From the NCBI GenBank assembly GCA_045863055.1, contig BTUW01000023.1, forward strand, positions 1 through 64,000: 64,000 nucleotides of DNA, in the 5' to 3' direction. The stretch's first letter is position 1, and each line of letters begins with the position of its first letter. The stretch is from UTCHB3 sp008363265 (GTDB lineage: Bacteria > Bacteroidota > Ignavibacteria > Ignavibacteriales > Ignavibacteriaceae). Positions 45,279 to 54,492 of the stretch are shown one piece after another. Below the pieces are notes generated by a model. It did not search any database and was not told the DNA's origin. It worked only from the letters and a program-made list of their open reading frames with translations. The position numbers and the translations under genes are program-made.

Positions 45279-47393
45279 ATGCGTGACCTTCAATCTCTAC
45301 AGGAAGTATTTAAGAACAGAATTTTTCGCATACCCGATTATCAACGAGGATATGCATGGACACAGAAACAATTAATTGAGTTTTGGGAAGACTTGATCAA
45401 CCTGCAACAGGATCGAAATCACTATACTGGTGTTTTGTCATTACGCAAAGTACAGGATTCGATTTGGATGAATTGGAATGAAGAGAAGTGGCTCATCGAT
45501 GAAAGAAGTTACAATGCGTACTACATTGTTGATGGCCAACAGAGAATTACAACATTTGTGATTCTAATTCAAACGATTATTGAGTTTCTCCGAAATTTAG
45601 ATGAGAATATTGACAAAACAGACGAAAACATTTATTTGGGAACATTTTCCCTCAAACAGATAAGAGAAGATTATGTTGTCGCTCAGAAACCCCCACAAAA
45701 CATTATTAAGTCATACAAGTTTGGTTATGAATCTGATAATCCCAGTTTCGAATTTCTAAGATATAATATTCTTGGTGAGTCTGATGGTGGAACACTTTTG
45801 GAGACTTTTTATACCTTAAATCTTCACAATGCAAAAATATTTTTCCACGATAACCTGGTAAAATACTACGAAATCAGCAAACTTGATGGGATTCTCTCTC
45901 TTTTTAAGAAGTTAACACAAAAACTTATGTTTAATGTTTATGAGATGAGTGATGATTTTGATGTTTTTGTTGCCTTTGAAACAATAAATAACAGGGGCAA
46001 AAAGCTCTCTAACCTCGAATTATTAAAGAACCGTCTGATTTATCTTACGACTCTCTACAGTGAAGATGAGCTCAATACCGACGAAAAAATTTCCCTCCGC
46101 GAAAAAATAAACAATGCCTGGAGAGAGATTTATTATCAACTCGGAAGAAACAAGCAAAAACCCCTTAATGACGATGAGTTCCTGAATGCACATTGGATTA
46201 TCTATTTCCAATATTCTCGCAAAAAGGGTGAAGCCTATATGAACTTTCTTCTGTATGAACACTTTATCCCGCAAAACATTTACGAAAAAACTGAAATAAA
46301 CTCTGATAACCTTGAAAGTTTTTCAGAACTAACAGACATAAGTTACGCTGATTCTGATGAATCAGATTTTGAAGAAGAATCGACAAATGGTCGGGTTTCA
46401 AAATCAAAATTAACCCCCAAAGAAATCGAAAACTATGTCAATAGTCTTAAATCATCAGTGGTTCATTGGTACAATTCATGGAATCCAGTCAATAATGATG
46501 CTCTTACTCCAGAAGAGCAATTGTGGATTGAGCGACTTAACCGGATTGGAATAACCTATTTTCGACCGATGGTGGTAGCCTCTTTCTTATCACCAACTCA
46601 AAGTGTTCAGGAAAGAGTCATGCTATTTACTGCGATTGAGAGGTTTATATTCATAGCATTTAGATTAGCACAGGCTAAGACAACATTTGGTAGTAGTGAA
46701 TTTTACAGATTTGCTCGCTCTCTTGCCAGGGGCGAGGTGGGAGTGGACAGTATCATAGAAGAGCTGGAAGTCAAGCTGCAAGTATTTTGCTATTATAGCT
46801 ACGAAGATCAGGACGAAATCTTTTTTGATGAATCTTTATTCAAAAAATATCTTGAAAGTAAGTTCAAAAGTGGGGGGGGATATTACAGTTGGAATGGGTT
46901 GAGATATTTCCTCTATGAATATGAAATGAGTAAGGTGAGGGAAAGAGGTAGTGAAAAAATAGATTGGGTACTCTTCACAAAAAGTGAGAAAGATAAAGTT
47001 TCAATTGAGCATATTTTCCCTCAAACTCCAAACAAAAAAGAATGGCCGGCATTTTTTAAATCAGGAGTGTCAAAAAATCATAAGTTGTATCAGGGCTTAT
47101 TAGGCAATTTGCTACCATTATCAATGAATATTAATGCATCATTACAGAACGACAGTTTTGATGCGAAGAAAAAACCCAAGTATAACGAGAAAAAGCAAAA
47201 AACCAGACAAGGTTATAATGATGGATCTCACTCTGAAATTGAAGTGTCTCAAAAGAAAGAATGGACTCCTGAGCTGATATTTCAGAGAACCATGGATTTA
47301 TTAAATTTTATGGATAAGAGATGGGATGTAAAATTTGAGAATGAAAAATCAAAAAAAGAACTTATTTACTTTGACTACAACAAAATAAAGTAA
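45279..47393 (+). CDS. DUF262/DUF1524 protein, GmrSD-like
   Basis: 704 residues. The N-terminal DUF262 domain has the ParB/sulfiredoxin-like signature RIPDYQRGYAWT (about 17-28) and YYIVDGQQRITTFVIL (about 87-102). A helical middle follows. The C-terminal DUF1524 domain carries the HNH-like EHIFPQTP box (about 578-585). This single-chain layout is that of GmrSD-type proteins, which in characterised cases restrict modified phage DNA in an NTP-dependent way (type IV). The DNA is AT-rich compared with the flanks. It converges with hsdR, sharing a hairpin terminator. A defence role is inferred from family and place. Confidence 0.85.
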   Translation: MRDLQSLQEVFKNRIFRIPDYQRGYAWTQKQLIEFWEDLINLQQDRNHYTGVLSLRKVQDSIWMNWNEEKWLIDERSYNAYYIVDGQQRITTFVILIQTIIEFLRNLDENIDKTDENIYLGTFSLKQIREDYVVAQKPPQNIIKSYKFGYESDNPSFEFLRYNILGESDGGTLLETFYTLNLHNAKIFFHDNLVKYYEISKLDGILSLFKKLTQKLMFNVYEMSDDFDVFVAFETINNRGKKLSNLELLKNRLIYLTTLYSEDELNTDEKISLREKINNAWREIYYQLGRNKQKPLNDDEFLNAHWIIYFQYSRKKGEAYMNFLLYEHFIPQNIYEKTEINSDNLESFSELTDISYADSDESDFEEESTNGRVSKSKLTPKEIENYVNSLKSSVVHWYNSWNPVNNDALTPEEQLWIERLNRIGITYFRPMVVASFLSPTQSVQERVMLFTAIERFIFIAFRLAQAKTTFGSSEFYRFARSLARGEVGVDSIIEELEVKLQVFCYYSYEDQDEIFFDESLFKKYLESKFKSGGGYYSWNGLRYFLYEYEMSKVRERGSEKIDWVLFTKSEKDKVSIEHIFPQTPNKKEWPAFFKSGVSKNHKLYQGLLGNLLPLSMNINASLQNDSFDAKKKPKYNEKKQKTRQGYNDGSHSEIEVSQKKEWTPELIFQRTMDLLNFMDKRWDVKFENEKSKKELIYFDYNKIK

Positions 47394-47403
47394 TGATCAA
47401 TAC

Positions 47404-47439
47404 AAATGATAGGGATTGGCATCCCAATTCCTATCATTT
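47404..47439. terminator. Bidirectional terminator between DUF262 gene and hsdR
   Basis: AAATGATAGGGATTGG (47404-47419) pairs over 16 bp, one G-U, with CCAATTCCTATCATTT (47424-47439) around a CATC loop. It fills the 47-bp gap between two convergent stop codons and can serve both directions. Confidence 0.8.
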
Positions 47440-47440
47440 C

Positions 47441-50416
47441 TCAATAATACTCCTTTATGTAGTCATAGGCCTTGTTGAACAGTTCCTCATCTTTGATCTG
47501 ATATTTTGTCCAGAGGATCTTGCGCAGTTCGCGCTTTATTTCGCGCTCCCCTACTGTTGAGTTTTGCCAACCTTCGAATCGGGTGATTTTAACAATGGAG
47601 TCGATGTCTGTAACAATTCTTTCAACAATGGCAGGTGTGCTATCTGTTTTCAATTCGAGAAATAGTTCAGTCAGCGCCGCTTTGGCGGTTTTTCGGACTT
47701 CGATCGGTTCGGTTTGCTTCTCTGCCTGAAGAGTATCCTTTGCTAGTTCACACAGTTGCTTGATGAATTCGAGTGAACTCATCAGCCCCTTCTCGGCTTT
47801 TAATCTGATCTCTTCCAACCTCACACTCAACTTCTTAAACTTAGGATTGTTTCCATGTCTGGTAAGGCGCGACTCGAGTAACTTCATCACTTTCCTGGCC
47901 TGCTTGGGGTCTTTTTTATTCATAAGATCATCGATCATTTTCGCGTCAAGATCCATTTCTTCCAGGGCGTTGTTTATACCATCAACATGGATATGCTTGT
48001 GGATAAGCGCTGTGGTTTGCGCGCCCAATGCATGCCACAACAAACGCCCATTATCATCAACCGCGGGTTTAACCGAAAGATATACCTGACACAACCATTT
48101 GTAGTCCACCTCAAAAGGATTGAGTACCGGATCAGGTGAGATTGCCTCCCAGAGCTTGGTCAGCACCGAGAAATCCTTGGCGAAAGCATCCCTTTTTGAG
48201 TTTGTATTGATACACTCCTGTGCAGCTTGAAGGCCTTCAAACCCAATAACCGTACGATCGACAGATGGGAAATGCTCCAGACACTTCTGCATAAAAACGG
48301 GGATCTTTTCCCTTAATTCCTGAAGATTGGTGATCACTTTGCTGACCGATTCCTCGTCAAACGCGAGAGCCTGTGCAGTATCATCAAACACGCCGAAATA
48401 GTCAACGATCCTTCCGAAAGTTTTGTTGGGGAACAATCTGTTCGTTCGACAGATAGCTTGCAACAGCGTATGATCTTTAAGAGACTTATCAAGATACATT
48501 GTCTGCAAGACAGGAGAATCAAAACCTGTAAGAAGTTTTGCAGTTACAATCAAAAATTTCAACTCGCTGTCAGTATCGTTGAATTTCTCCAGTACTTTCT
48601 CCTGTGCTTCCTTGTCGAGTGACCATTTTTCCTTAAAAGCATATTCATCGTTAGCCGAGGTACTTATCACCACCTTGCTGGCGTCGGAGGAAAAGTACTT
48701 ATCGAGTTCATCCTTATACTTTATGCAGGCAAACCGGTCGGGTGTAACGATCATTGCCTTATAGCCCTCAGGCTCTACATGTTGGCAATAATGTTGAACT
48801 ATATCGGCCACAATAGTGCTGATCCGTTCCGGTGAAGTCAGAAACACTGACATTTTCGCGGCCTTTTGACTTAACTTGTTCCTGTCAGATTCGCTAAGAT
48901 CGTCGGCCATCTCTTTGAAGGCAACATCAAGACTTTCTTTGTCTATGTGATAATTCGGTAGTCTTGGTTCGAAGTGGAGAGGAAGTGTAGCCTTATCTCT
49001 TATACTCTCCTGGAATGTATAGCGACTCATGTAGCCACCCTTATCATCCTCAGCACCAAAAGCCCAGAATGTATTTTTCTCCGCTTTGTTGATCGGTGTA
49101 CCGGTAAGTCCGAACAGAAAAGCATTTGGCAGGGCGTTTCTCATCCTTCTTCCGAGGTCACCCTCTTGGGTCCGGTGGGCTTCATCCACCATCACAATAA
49201 TATTGTCCCGGTTGTTCATTTCGGCATAGGCATCCCGGAATTTGTGGATCATCGTTATTATGATCTTGCGGGAATCTTGCTCGAGCAGTTTGTGCAGTTC
49301 TTTAATGCTGTCGGTTGTCACCATGTTTGGCACTTCCGCAGTGCTGAAAGTGGCTGATATTTGTGTATCCAGATCCACTCTGTCAACAAGAATCATCACG
49401 GTAGGGTTGTTAAGATCCTGCTGCTTCCTAAGTTTCTGCGCGGCAAACAGCATCAAGAGTGACTTGCCGGAACCCTGGAAGTGCCAAATCAACCCTTTCT
49501 TTACGCGCCCATCCTTAACCCGCTCAACGATCGCATTAGCACCTTCAAATTGTTGATAACGACAAACAACCTTTATCTTTCTGTTTTTGCTGTTTGTGGC
49601 ATAGATCGTAAAGAATTGAAGAATATCAAGAATGGTGGAGGGTTTAAGGAGATGCGCCAGTTGTTTGGAAACATCCTGTAATCCTATAAAATGCGCTAAT
49701 TCATCTTTATCGTCCTCAATTCGCCAAGGAGCCCAAAACTCGAGTGGAGTTCTGACTCCACCGATAAATATTTCCTTCCCTTCCGTGGCGAACGAGAAGA
49801 CATTCGGAACAAATAATTGGGGTACTGAATTCTCATATACCTCGCTTATATCATGCGCTCCATCAAACCAGCTTATTGAGGGTCGTACCGGGGTCTTAAC
49901 CTCACCGACAACCAATGGAATCCCATTAACATAGAGTATAATGTCCGGGATATTCACTTCCCGGGCACGGATCTTCACTTGGTTTGACAGGATAAAAGTA
50001 TTGTTGGCGGGATTCTCGAAATCGATCAATTTTACCGGGACATGCTGGTGGTTTTTCCCGAAAGGAAGTGTTTCCTCGTTGCGGAGCCATTTCGCGAATT
50101 CTTCATTGGCACGGACCAAACCGACATTGTTAACTGTCAGGATTATGGCCCTGAGTTTGTGAATAACCTCATCAGCCCTTTCAGGGTGAGAAGCAATATC
50201 CGGGTTTAGCCGGATTAAGGCTTCCCTAAGTTCCCTTTCAATCAGTATATCCGAAATATCCCTTGAAAGCAAGTCTGCCTGAACATACTCCCATCCGACA
50301 ATATCATACTGCGCCGCTTTCTCATTTACAGAATTAAGATGCGTGGTATTGAGGTTTATACCTGTTAATTGGTGTACTATAAAATGTTCAACGCTATTTC
50401 GTTCGTTAAATGGCAT
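47441..50416 (-). CDS. hsdR: Type I restriction enzyme, R subunit
   Basis: 991 residues. Restriction and translocation subunit. N-terminal nuclease domain: Asp158 in NIPDIILYVNG and Glu172-x-Lys174 in LVVGEVKTP (PD-(D/E)XK). Superfamily 2 helicase: Walker A FQGSGKSLL, DEAH-type VDEAHRTQEG, GLTGTPI, and CRTNRLFPNKTFGRIVDYFG in the second RecA domain, then a C-terminal helical region (about 760-991) for complex assembly. Full length and intact. Starts 3 bp after the stop of the small nuclease gene, so it is the last gene of the hsdM-hsdS-GHKL-AAA-nuclease-hsdR operon. A broken 5' end of a second hsdR lies at 52327-52445. Confidence 0.93.
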   Translation of the reverse strand: MPFNERNSVEHFIVHQLTGINLNTTHLNSVNEKAAQYDIVGWEYVQADLLSRDISDILIERELREALIRLNPDIASHPERADEVIHKLRAIILTVNNVGLVRANEEFAKWLRNEETLPFGKNHQHVPVKLIDFENPANNTFILSNQVKIRAREVNIPDIILYVNGIPLVVGEVKTPVRPSISWFDGAHDISEVYENSVPQLFVPNVFSFATEGKEIFIGGVRTPLEFWAPWRIEDDKDELAHFIGLQDVSKQLAHLLKPSTILDILQFFTIYATNSKNRKIKVVCRYQQFEGANAIVERVKDGRVKKGLIWHFQGSGKSLLMLFAAQKLRKQQDLNNPTVMILVDRVDLDTQISATFSTAEVPNMVTTDSIKELHKLLEQDSRKIIITMIHKFRDAYAEMNNRDNIIVMVDEAHRTQEGDLGRRMRNALPNAFLFGLTGTPINKAEKNTFWAFGAEDDKGGYMSRYTFQESIRDKATLPLHFEPRLPNYHIDKESLDVAFKEMADDLSESDRNKLSQKAAKMSVFLTSPERISTIVADIVQHYCQHVEPEGYKAMIVTPDRFACIKYKDELDKYFSSDASKVVISTSANDEYAFKEKWSLDKEAQEKVLEKFNDTDSELKFLIVTAKLLTGFDSPVLQTMYLDKSLKDHTLLQAICRTNRLFPNKTFGRIVDYFGVFDDTAQALAFDEESVSKVITNLQELREKIPVFMQKCLEHFPSVDRTVIGFEGLQAAQECINTNSKRDAFAKDFSVLTKLWEAISPDPVLNPFEVDYKWLCQVYLSVKPAVDDNGRLLWHALGAQTTALIHKHIHVDGINNALEEMDLDAKMIDDLMNKKDPKQARKVMKLLESRLTRHGNNPKFKKLSVRLEEIRLKAEKGLMSSLEFIKQLCELAKDTLQAEKQTEPIEVRKTAKAALTELFLELKTDSTPAIVERIVTDIDSIVKITRFEGWQNSTVGEREIKRELRKILWTKYQIKDEELFNKAYDYIKEYY

Positions 50417-50419
50417 ATT

Positions 50420-50917
50420 TTATTTAATAAGTATTTCTGTATTAATGTCGAGCCTAAAACCATAGTCCGAGAAAAAGCTTTTTTGTGTCTCATTATCAAT
50501 CACTTTAAATGTCGGATGTTTTACATTACAGATGTAAGCTTTTTTATATTTGTAATTGATATCTTCATGATACAAAAGAAACAATTTAAGAGTATTTTCG
50601 AGTTGAGCTTTGGCCTTAGCTATCCCGCGTTCTTTTTGATCTTTTAACTCAACAAAAAGTATCCCTTCAGCATAAGTTAACATCCCATCACAAGTTGACT
50701 CTTGATCCTTATCTCCGACCTTTTTAATCTCCATACAATGATCGATGGCAGTAAAAGTTATTGTCCTGCTGTTCTGATTGTTTACGGTAGCAATCCACTT
50801 TGTATCATCATCAGTATTAGTATATGCTCTTTCACCTTCTTGATCATCACATATCCCAAACTTTAAATCTGTTCTAGGCAGCTCTTTACAAGGATTATTA
50901 AAAAAATCAATAATCAT
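50420..50917 (-). CDS. Putative small PD-(D/E)XK nuclease, partner of the AAA ATPase
   Basis: 165 residues, no signal or membrane segment. I do not recognise a named family. The core CDGMLTYAEGILFVELKDQ has the geometry of a PD-(D/E)XK nuclease: Asp77 before a hydrophobic strand ending Glu90-Leu-Lys92, followed by a helix with AKAQLENTLKLF that could supply the usual Gln. The N-terminal 60 residues carry several Cys and Asp but no clear zinc site. Its ATG overlaps the TGA of the ATPase gene (ATGA), so the two products are almost certainly made together and work as a pair. Inference: nuclease effector controlled by the ATPase, within an hsdS-hsdR interval. A structural role without catalysis is possible. 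Confidence 0.7.
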   Translation of the reverse strand: MIIDFFNNPCKELPRTDLKFGICDDQEGERAYTNTDDDTKWIATVNNQNSRTITFTAIDHCMEIKKVGDKDQESTCDGMLTYAEGILFVELKDQKERGIAKAKAQLENTLKLFLLYHEDINYKYKKAYICNVKHPTFKVIDNETQKSFFSDYGFRLDINTEILIK

Positions 50918-52164
50918 AAAGATTGCTCTATCTCTAACAATGAGTCGAAATAGTCATTCCCATCTGCAAGAGATTGATTTAGAAGATTCTTATCAGATGG
51001 GATCCCCTCAAAGGTTGGTAGAATTTTTATCGTGCCATTGCTCTCTAACAATTGATAAACGATAACATCATCTCCGTCTATAAGCGAGTTAAGAGGAACA
51101 ACAGTATTTAACTTCGCTGACAACCCCTGGAATTGAATTGAATTCCTGATTTTTTCATACAGATAATGACCCTGGATAGCTAAACTGAGAAAATTGATAA
51201 TATATGGACTATGTGTTGTCATTATCAACTTATTCCCCTTATTCATATTTGCGTGTTCTAAAAGACTATAGAGAATGTCTTTCTGAGAATCTGGATAAAG
51301 ATTTTGTTCAGGTTCTTCAACAATATTGATGAATGCAGCCTTGTTGATCTTGGAAGCTAAAACTGATAAAGCCGCTCGTTTTTGCTCTTCTGTAAAACTA
51401 TTATTTCCAAAAATAACTTGAATTTCATGCTTAAAGCGTTTCATCTCGTCGATACTCATTCTAACGCTGTTCTCATCACTATTTTTCTTAATAGTGGTGG
51501 CAAGGTACCTAGAAACTATAAATAGAGGAACAGCAGATTGAAAGCCACTCGAAGTTTCGGATAATCGGACCTTATAATCCGTTCCCTTTATATTAACTAT
51601 GTCATTTAATTTATCATATTCAACTGTTGCCTCGTTAATTGGAATTTGTAGCCCACCTTTAATTGCATTTTTTGCGTTATCAAACTCTGCCGTGAATTCA
51701 ATTAAAGAACCCGGGAATAGATTCAAAAATTTGGATATTTTAACAGAACTGATAAAATTTCTCTCTGCCGGCACATACATTATTTGAGGTAACAAATATT
51801 TTCTATTTGAGACCGGAGTAATTTCCAATTTCTTTGGATGATATTTGATATGAAATGATTCACCTTCGTAATCAATTTCAGTCCGATCAATTCCATCCAT
51901 ATCGGAGAAATAGTTTTCAATTCTGTGATATCCACAATAATTTTTTCGAAATCGCTTGGGATTCTCAAAATGTTTTATGTCGTGCACTTCTTTCGTTAAA
52001 TCTTTCTCAATCCACGAAAAAATCGATATTAACTTGGCAACCGTACTTTTACCGCTTCCTTGATTGCCAATAAATAAGGTCACTTTTCTAATATCAATCC
52101 ATCCGTCATTTTCTTTAAGACCTTCTTTAATTGGACCGAAATTTTTTATTCTAATTCTGCTCAT
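50914..52164 (-). CDS. ABC-type AAA ATPase (AAA_21-like), defence-associated
   Basis: 416 residues. ABC/SMC-like ATPase without membrane segments: Walker A IGNQGSGKST (32-41), ABC signature-like LSETSSGFQS (201-210), Walker B INIVEEPE (279-286), and the switch histidine in TTHSPY (316-321). It ends without a TOPRIM domain, so it is not an OLD nuclease; the 80 residues after the switch have no named fold. ATPases of this kind act as sensors or regulators of a nuclease in systems such as Septu (PtuA). Here the partner is the coupled 165-residue PD-(D/E)XK-like protein. Unusually placed inside a type I operon. DNA is AT-rich. Preceded by a relic of an hsdS 3' end 36 bp upstream. Confidence 0.8.
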   Translation of the reverse strand: MSRIRIKNFGPIKEGLKENDGWIDIRKVTLFIGNQGSGKSTVAKLISIFSWIEKDLTKEVHDIKHFENPKRFRKNYCGYHRIENYFSDMDGIDRTEIDYEGESFHIKYHPKKLEITPVSNRKYLLPQIMYVPAERNFISSVKISKFLNLFPGSLIEFTAEFDNAKNAIKGGLQIPINEATVEYDKLNDIVNIKGTDYKVRLSETSSGFQSAVPLFIVSRYLATTIKKNSDENSVRMSIDEMKRFKHEIQVIFGNNSFTEEQKRAALSVLASKINKAAFINIVEEPEQNLYPDSQKDILYSLLEHANMNKGNKLIMTTHSPYIINFLSLAIQGHYLYEKIRNSIQFQGLSAKLNTVVPLNSLIDGDDVIVYQLLESNGTIKILPTFEGIPSDKNLLNQSLADGNDYFDSLLEIEQSL

Positions 52165-52200
52165 TGCAAATTTCCTTTTTCGTTAAAATACGAAATTCCT

Positions 52201-52245
52201 TTATTCTAATATCTCATTTAAAAGTTGTTGTTTTAGTTTTTTCTA
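52201..52245 (-). pseudogene. Relic of an hsdS 3' end
   Basis: The minus-strand reading just before the stop at 52203-52201 is KKLKQQLLNEILE, matching the C-terminus KKLKQQLLNEILG of the intact hsdS at 54493. The matching DNA continues a little further upstream, where in-frame stops interrupt it. Only the last 15 or so codons survive. It lies 36 bp upstream of the AAA ATPase start, where a complete hsdS would be expected if the ATPase had originally followed one. Confidence 0.8.
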
Positions 52246-52326
52246 AATCAATTATTTTTCTCGGCGAGTGCTGCTTTTCTTTACAAAAAGGGAGTCTCAC
52301 TTCTTCTGCTCTTTTTGGTTAAAGGG

Positions 52327-52445
52327 TTAAATTGAGTTTAACCGGACAAAAGCAGGTTTAAATTTATCTTCAATTAATAGTTCCGATATTCCCCTTGAAG
52401 GTAAATCAACCTAAACATACTTCCACACTGATGGTTAAATAGCAT
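52327..52445 (-). pseudogene. Relic of an hsdR 5' end
   Basis: ATGCTATTTAAC at 52445-52434 matches the hsdR start ATGCCATTTAAC; its A is the last base of the GHKL stop (TAATG). About 37 codons are then missing. The sequence resumes, in another frame, as WKYV*VDLPSRGISELLIE, DKFKPAFVRLN, which aligns without gaps with hsdR residues 42-71 (WEYVQADLLSRDISDILIE ...). A nonsense codon and the frame change make it non-functional. It shows that an hsdR once directly followed the GHKL gene. The ~80 bp between this and the hsdS relic could not be assigned. Confidence 0.82.
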
Positions 52446-54475
52446 TATATGCCCAATTTATGAAATAGTATTTTATTCCGTTTTTTTGCATTCGCTAAGA
52501 CTTGATTAAATGGAATTATTTCAATCATGCACTTCAAATCTTTGTGGTACCCAAAATAACCCAATCCATCGAATGTCTTTCCTAATTGGGCATCACTGGC
52601 ACATATTTTGATTTTTTCATTTATGTCGCAAATAAGGTATGTATGGAACCAAGTGTTGTCACTAATAAGGAAATTCCTGCCTTTTATTGTATGTTTCTTT
52701 CCACTTCTTACTTCTCTAACATAATTATACAATTGCGCTATGGGATTATCCTTTTCAGGGTCATACTTTCCTCTCATCGGGCGTTTAAATTCAATCAGTA
52801 TTATAGAATTGAATGAAGTTTCATCACCTTCTACAAATGATATTGGATTGTTAAAAATTAAAATATCAGGTCTTTCTATACTTTCCGTTTCCAATCCCCC
52901 GATGGAACTTAGAGGTTTATCAGAAGTTAAATAAGTATGAAAGCTCAGACGCTCGTCAATCAGCCAAAGATTCTGATCTTCATAAAGGACCTCATCGGAA
53001 TCCTTCCTCATCGGATATATTATATCGTGTACGGTTTTTTCAAGGCTATATTTCCCGTTATGATCTACTTCTAACGACTTTTCAAACAATTCCAAAATAT
53101 ATTTCCTATGCACTACATACTGCGCCAGTTTTGTTTTATTCAACTCAGAAAGTCTATGCAGTACCTCTAAATACTTAGTCCTCAAAGTATCTGTCCCATC
53201 CACATCTGTTATTTCACCATTAAGTATTTGATTAACTTCCTCACGTGATTTATAGTCCAATTCTTGATAAACCTTATAGAGTTTTAGGTCAATATCTTGT
53301 TCAGTCATACCCTCTGTCACAACGATTTTTTCTAGAGCTCCCGGTATATTTCTTAATATTTTATACTGCGGAGAGCTTTCCATAATCGTATTAAGAGTCT
53401 CCAATTTCTTTTCCTGGCAATTTTTTATTTCAGTTTCAAAATGTTTGCGAACTACCTGTTCTATGCCAGTATAAAGTTCCTGTTTGCTTAAAAGCCCAAA
53501 CTGGATTTCATCTTCCTTACTAAACGAAATTTCAGTTCGCTCCTCATTGACATTATTATCAAAATAACTCGATTCTACATATCCGAGTATCAAATAGGGT
53601 TTTATATTAACTTCATCATATATTTTCCCATTCAGGTCAGGGAAAATTTTATTGATATTAAAATCCTCAACTTCACGATGATCTGCACACAGACTAATCC
53701 TATTGTAAGTATTTTCCTCATGTTCAAACCACTTTATTAAAGTTATTTTAAAATCAATATTTTTGATTTGTAATTGCTCGGTGAAACTATTCGTAAAAGT
53801 CATTTCGTGGAATTTGTTGTTAAGATTTATCTCTTTTTCCTCGTCTGCCAAGACAATTAAAGGGCAATTTTCACTTAAAAAATAAATCAGACAATGTTCA
53901 ATAATACGAATGGCAATAGTTTCTAGTTTTTTGGGACATCTTGATTTATATGGTTCTTTATATCCATACAGGGTCACTTTAGTCTCACGGAGAGATGCTC
54001 CATCAACTTTTCTTTCAGACGAGACATTGATTCCATCATCTTGAAATAAATTAAATATAAAATCTCTTTGAAATACTTCACCATCCTTGTGGTATGTGCT
54101 TTCAATTTTAACATCGCTAAACGCTTTTAACCAAAGGAATCTTCCAATACCTTTACCTCCCCTCTCAGATTTATGAGTTGAATAGGCGCGCTTGAAGGAA
54201 TTATAATTTTCATCATCGAATCCAATTCCATTATCGATGACAGTAAAATGCTGCACTGATGGTATGCTGGGGTCTGAATCGCCAAACTCCAATATCGGGT
54301 CACGAAATATCTTAATTTCTATTTTACCATAAGATACTTTAGCATCCTCAATTGCTTGAATGGAATTGATGATGGCCTCAAATACTGGTTGCAACATATT
54401 CCTTTCAGCTAATTTCATACTATTGACTCGACCTTTTAGATCAATACCAATGGATTCTGTATGTTGCTTTGTCAT
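52445..54475 (-). CDS. GHKL (MutL/MORC-like) ATPase fused to PD-(D/E)XK-like domain
   Basis: 676 residues. The N-terminal Bergerat-fold ATPase is complete: N-box EAIINS (33-38), G1 DNGIGF (81-86), G2 GGKGIGR (106-112). It lacks the HisKA helix of kinases. A transducer-like middle follows, then a helical stretch (about 330-480), then a C-terminal region with Asp537 in RPDILIF, Glu562-x-Lys564 in IEFKRP and a following QLYNYVREVR helix: a PD-(D/E)XK nuclease pattern. MutL/MORC-type ATPases in restriction operons have been described before; this is such a case by family and place. Starts 18 bp after hsdS. Its stop overlaps the start of a dead hsdR. Biochemical role unknown, probably ATP-gated DNA clamping and cutting. 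Confidence 0.82.
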   Translation of the reverse strand: MTKQHTESIGIDLKGRVNSMKLAERNMLQPVFEAIINSIQAIEDAKVSYGKIEIKIFRDPILEFGDSDPSIPSVQHFTVIDNGIGFDDENYNSFKRAYSTHKSERGGKGIGRFLWLKAFSDVKIESTYHKDGEVFQRDFIFNLFQDDGINVSSERKVDGASLRETKVTLYGYKEPYKSRCPKKLETIAIRIIEHCLIYFLSENCPLIVLADEEKEINLNNKFHEMTFTNSFTEQLQIKNIDFKITLIKWFEHEENTYNRISLCADHREVEDFNINKIFPDLNGKIYDEVNIKPYLILGYVESSYFDNNVNEERTEISFSKEDEIQFGLLSKQELYTGIEQVVRKHFETEIKNCQEKKLETLNTIMESSPQYKILRNIPGALEKIVVTEGMTEQDIDLKLYKVYQELDYKSREEVNQILNGEITDVDGTDTLRTKYLEVLHRLSELNKTKLAQYVVHRKYILELFEKSLEVDHNGKYSLEKTVHDIIYPMRKDSDEVLYEDQNLWLIDERLSFHTYLTSDKPLSSIGGLETESIERPDILIFNNPISFVEGDETSFNSIILIEFKRPMRGKYDPEKDNPIAQLYNYVREVRSGKKHTIKGRNFLISDNTWFHTYLICDINEKIKICASDAQLGKTFDGLGYFGYHKDLKCMIEIIPFNQVLANAKKRNKILFHKLGI

Positions 54476-54492
54476 AATATTGTTGCCTTTAA

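Noticed and set aside
50420..52164. Septu or PARIS system
   Set aside because: The ATPase is similar in type, but the partner has no HNH motif (Septu) and does not look like the DUF4435 effector of PARIS.
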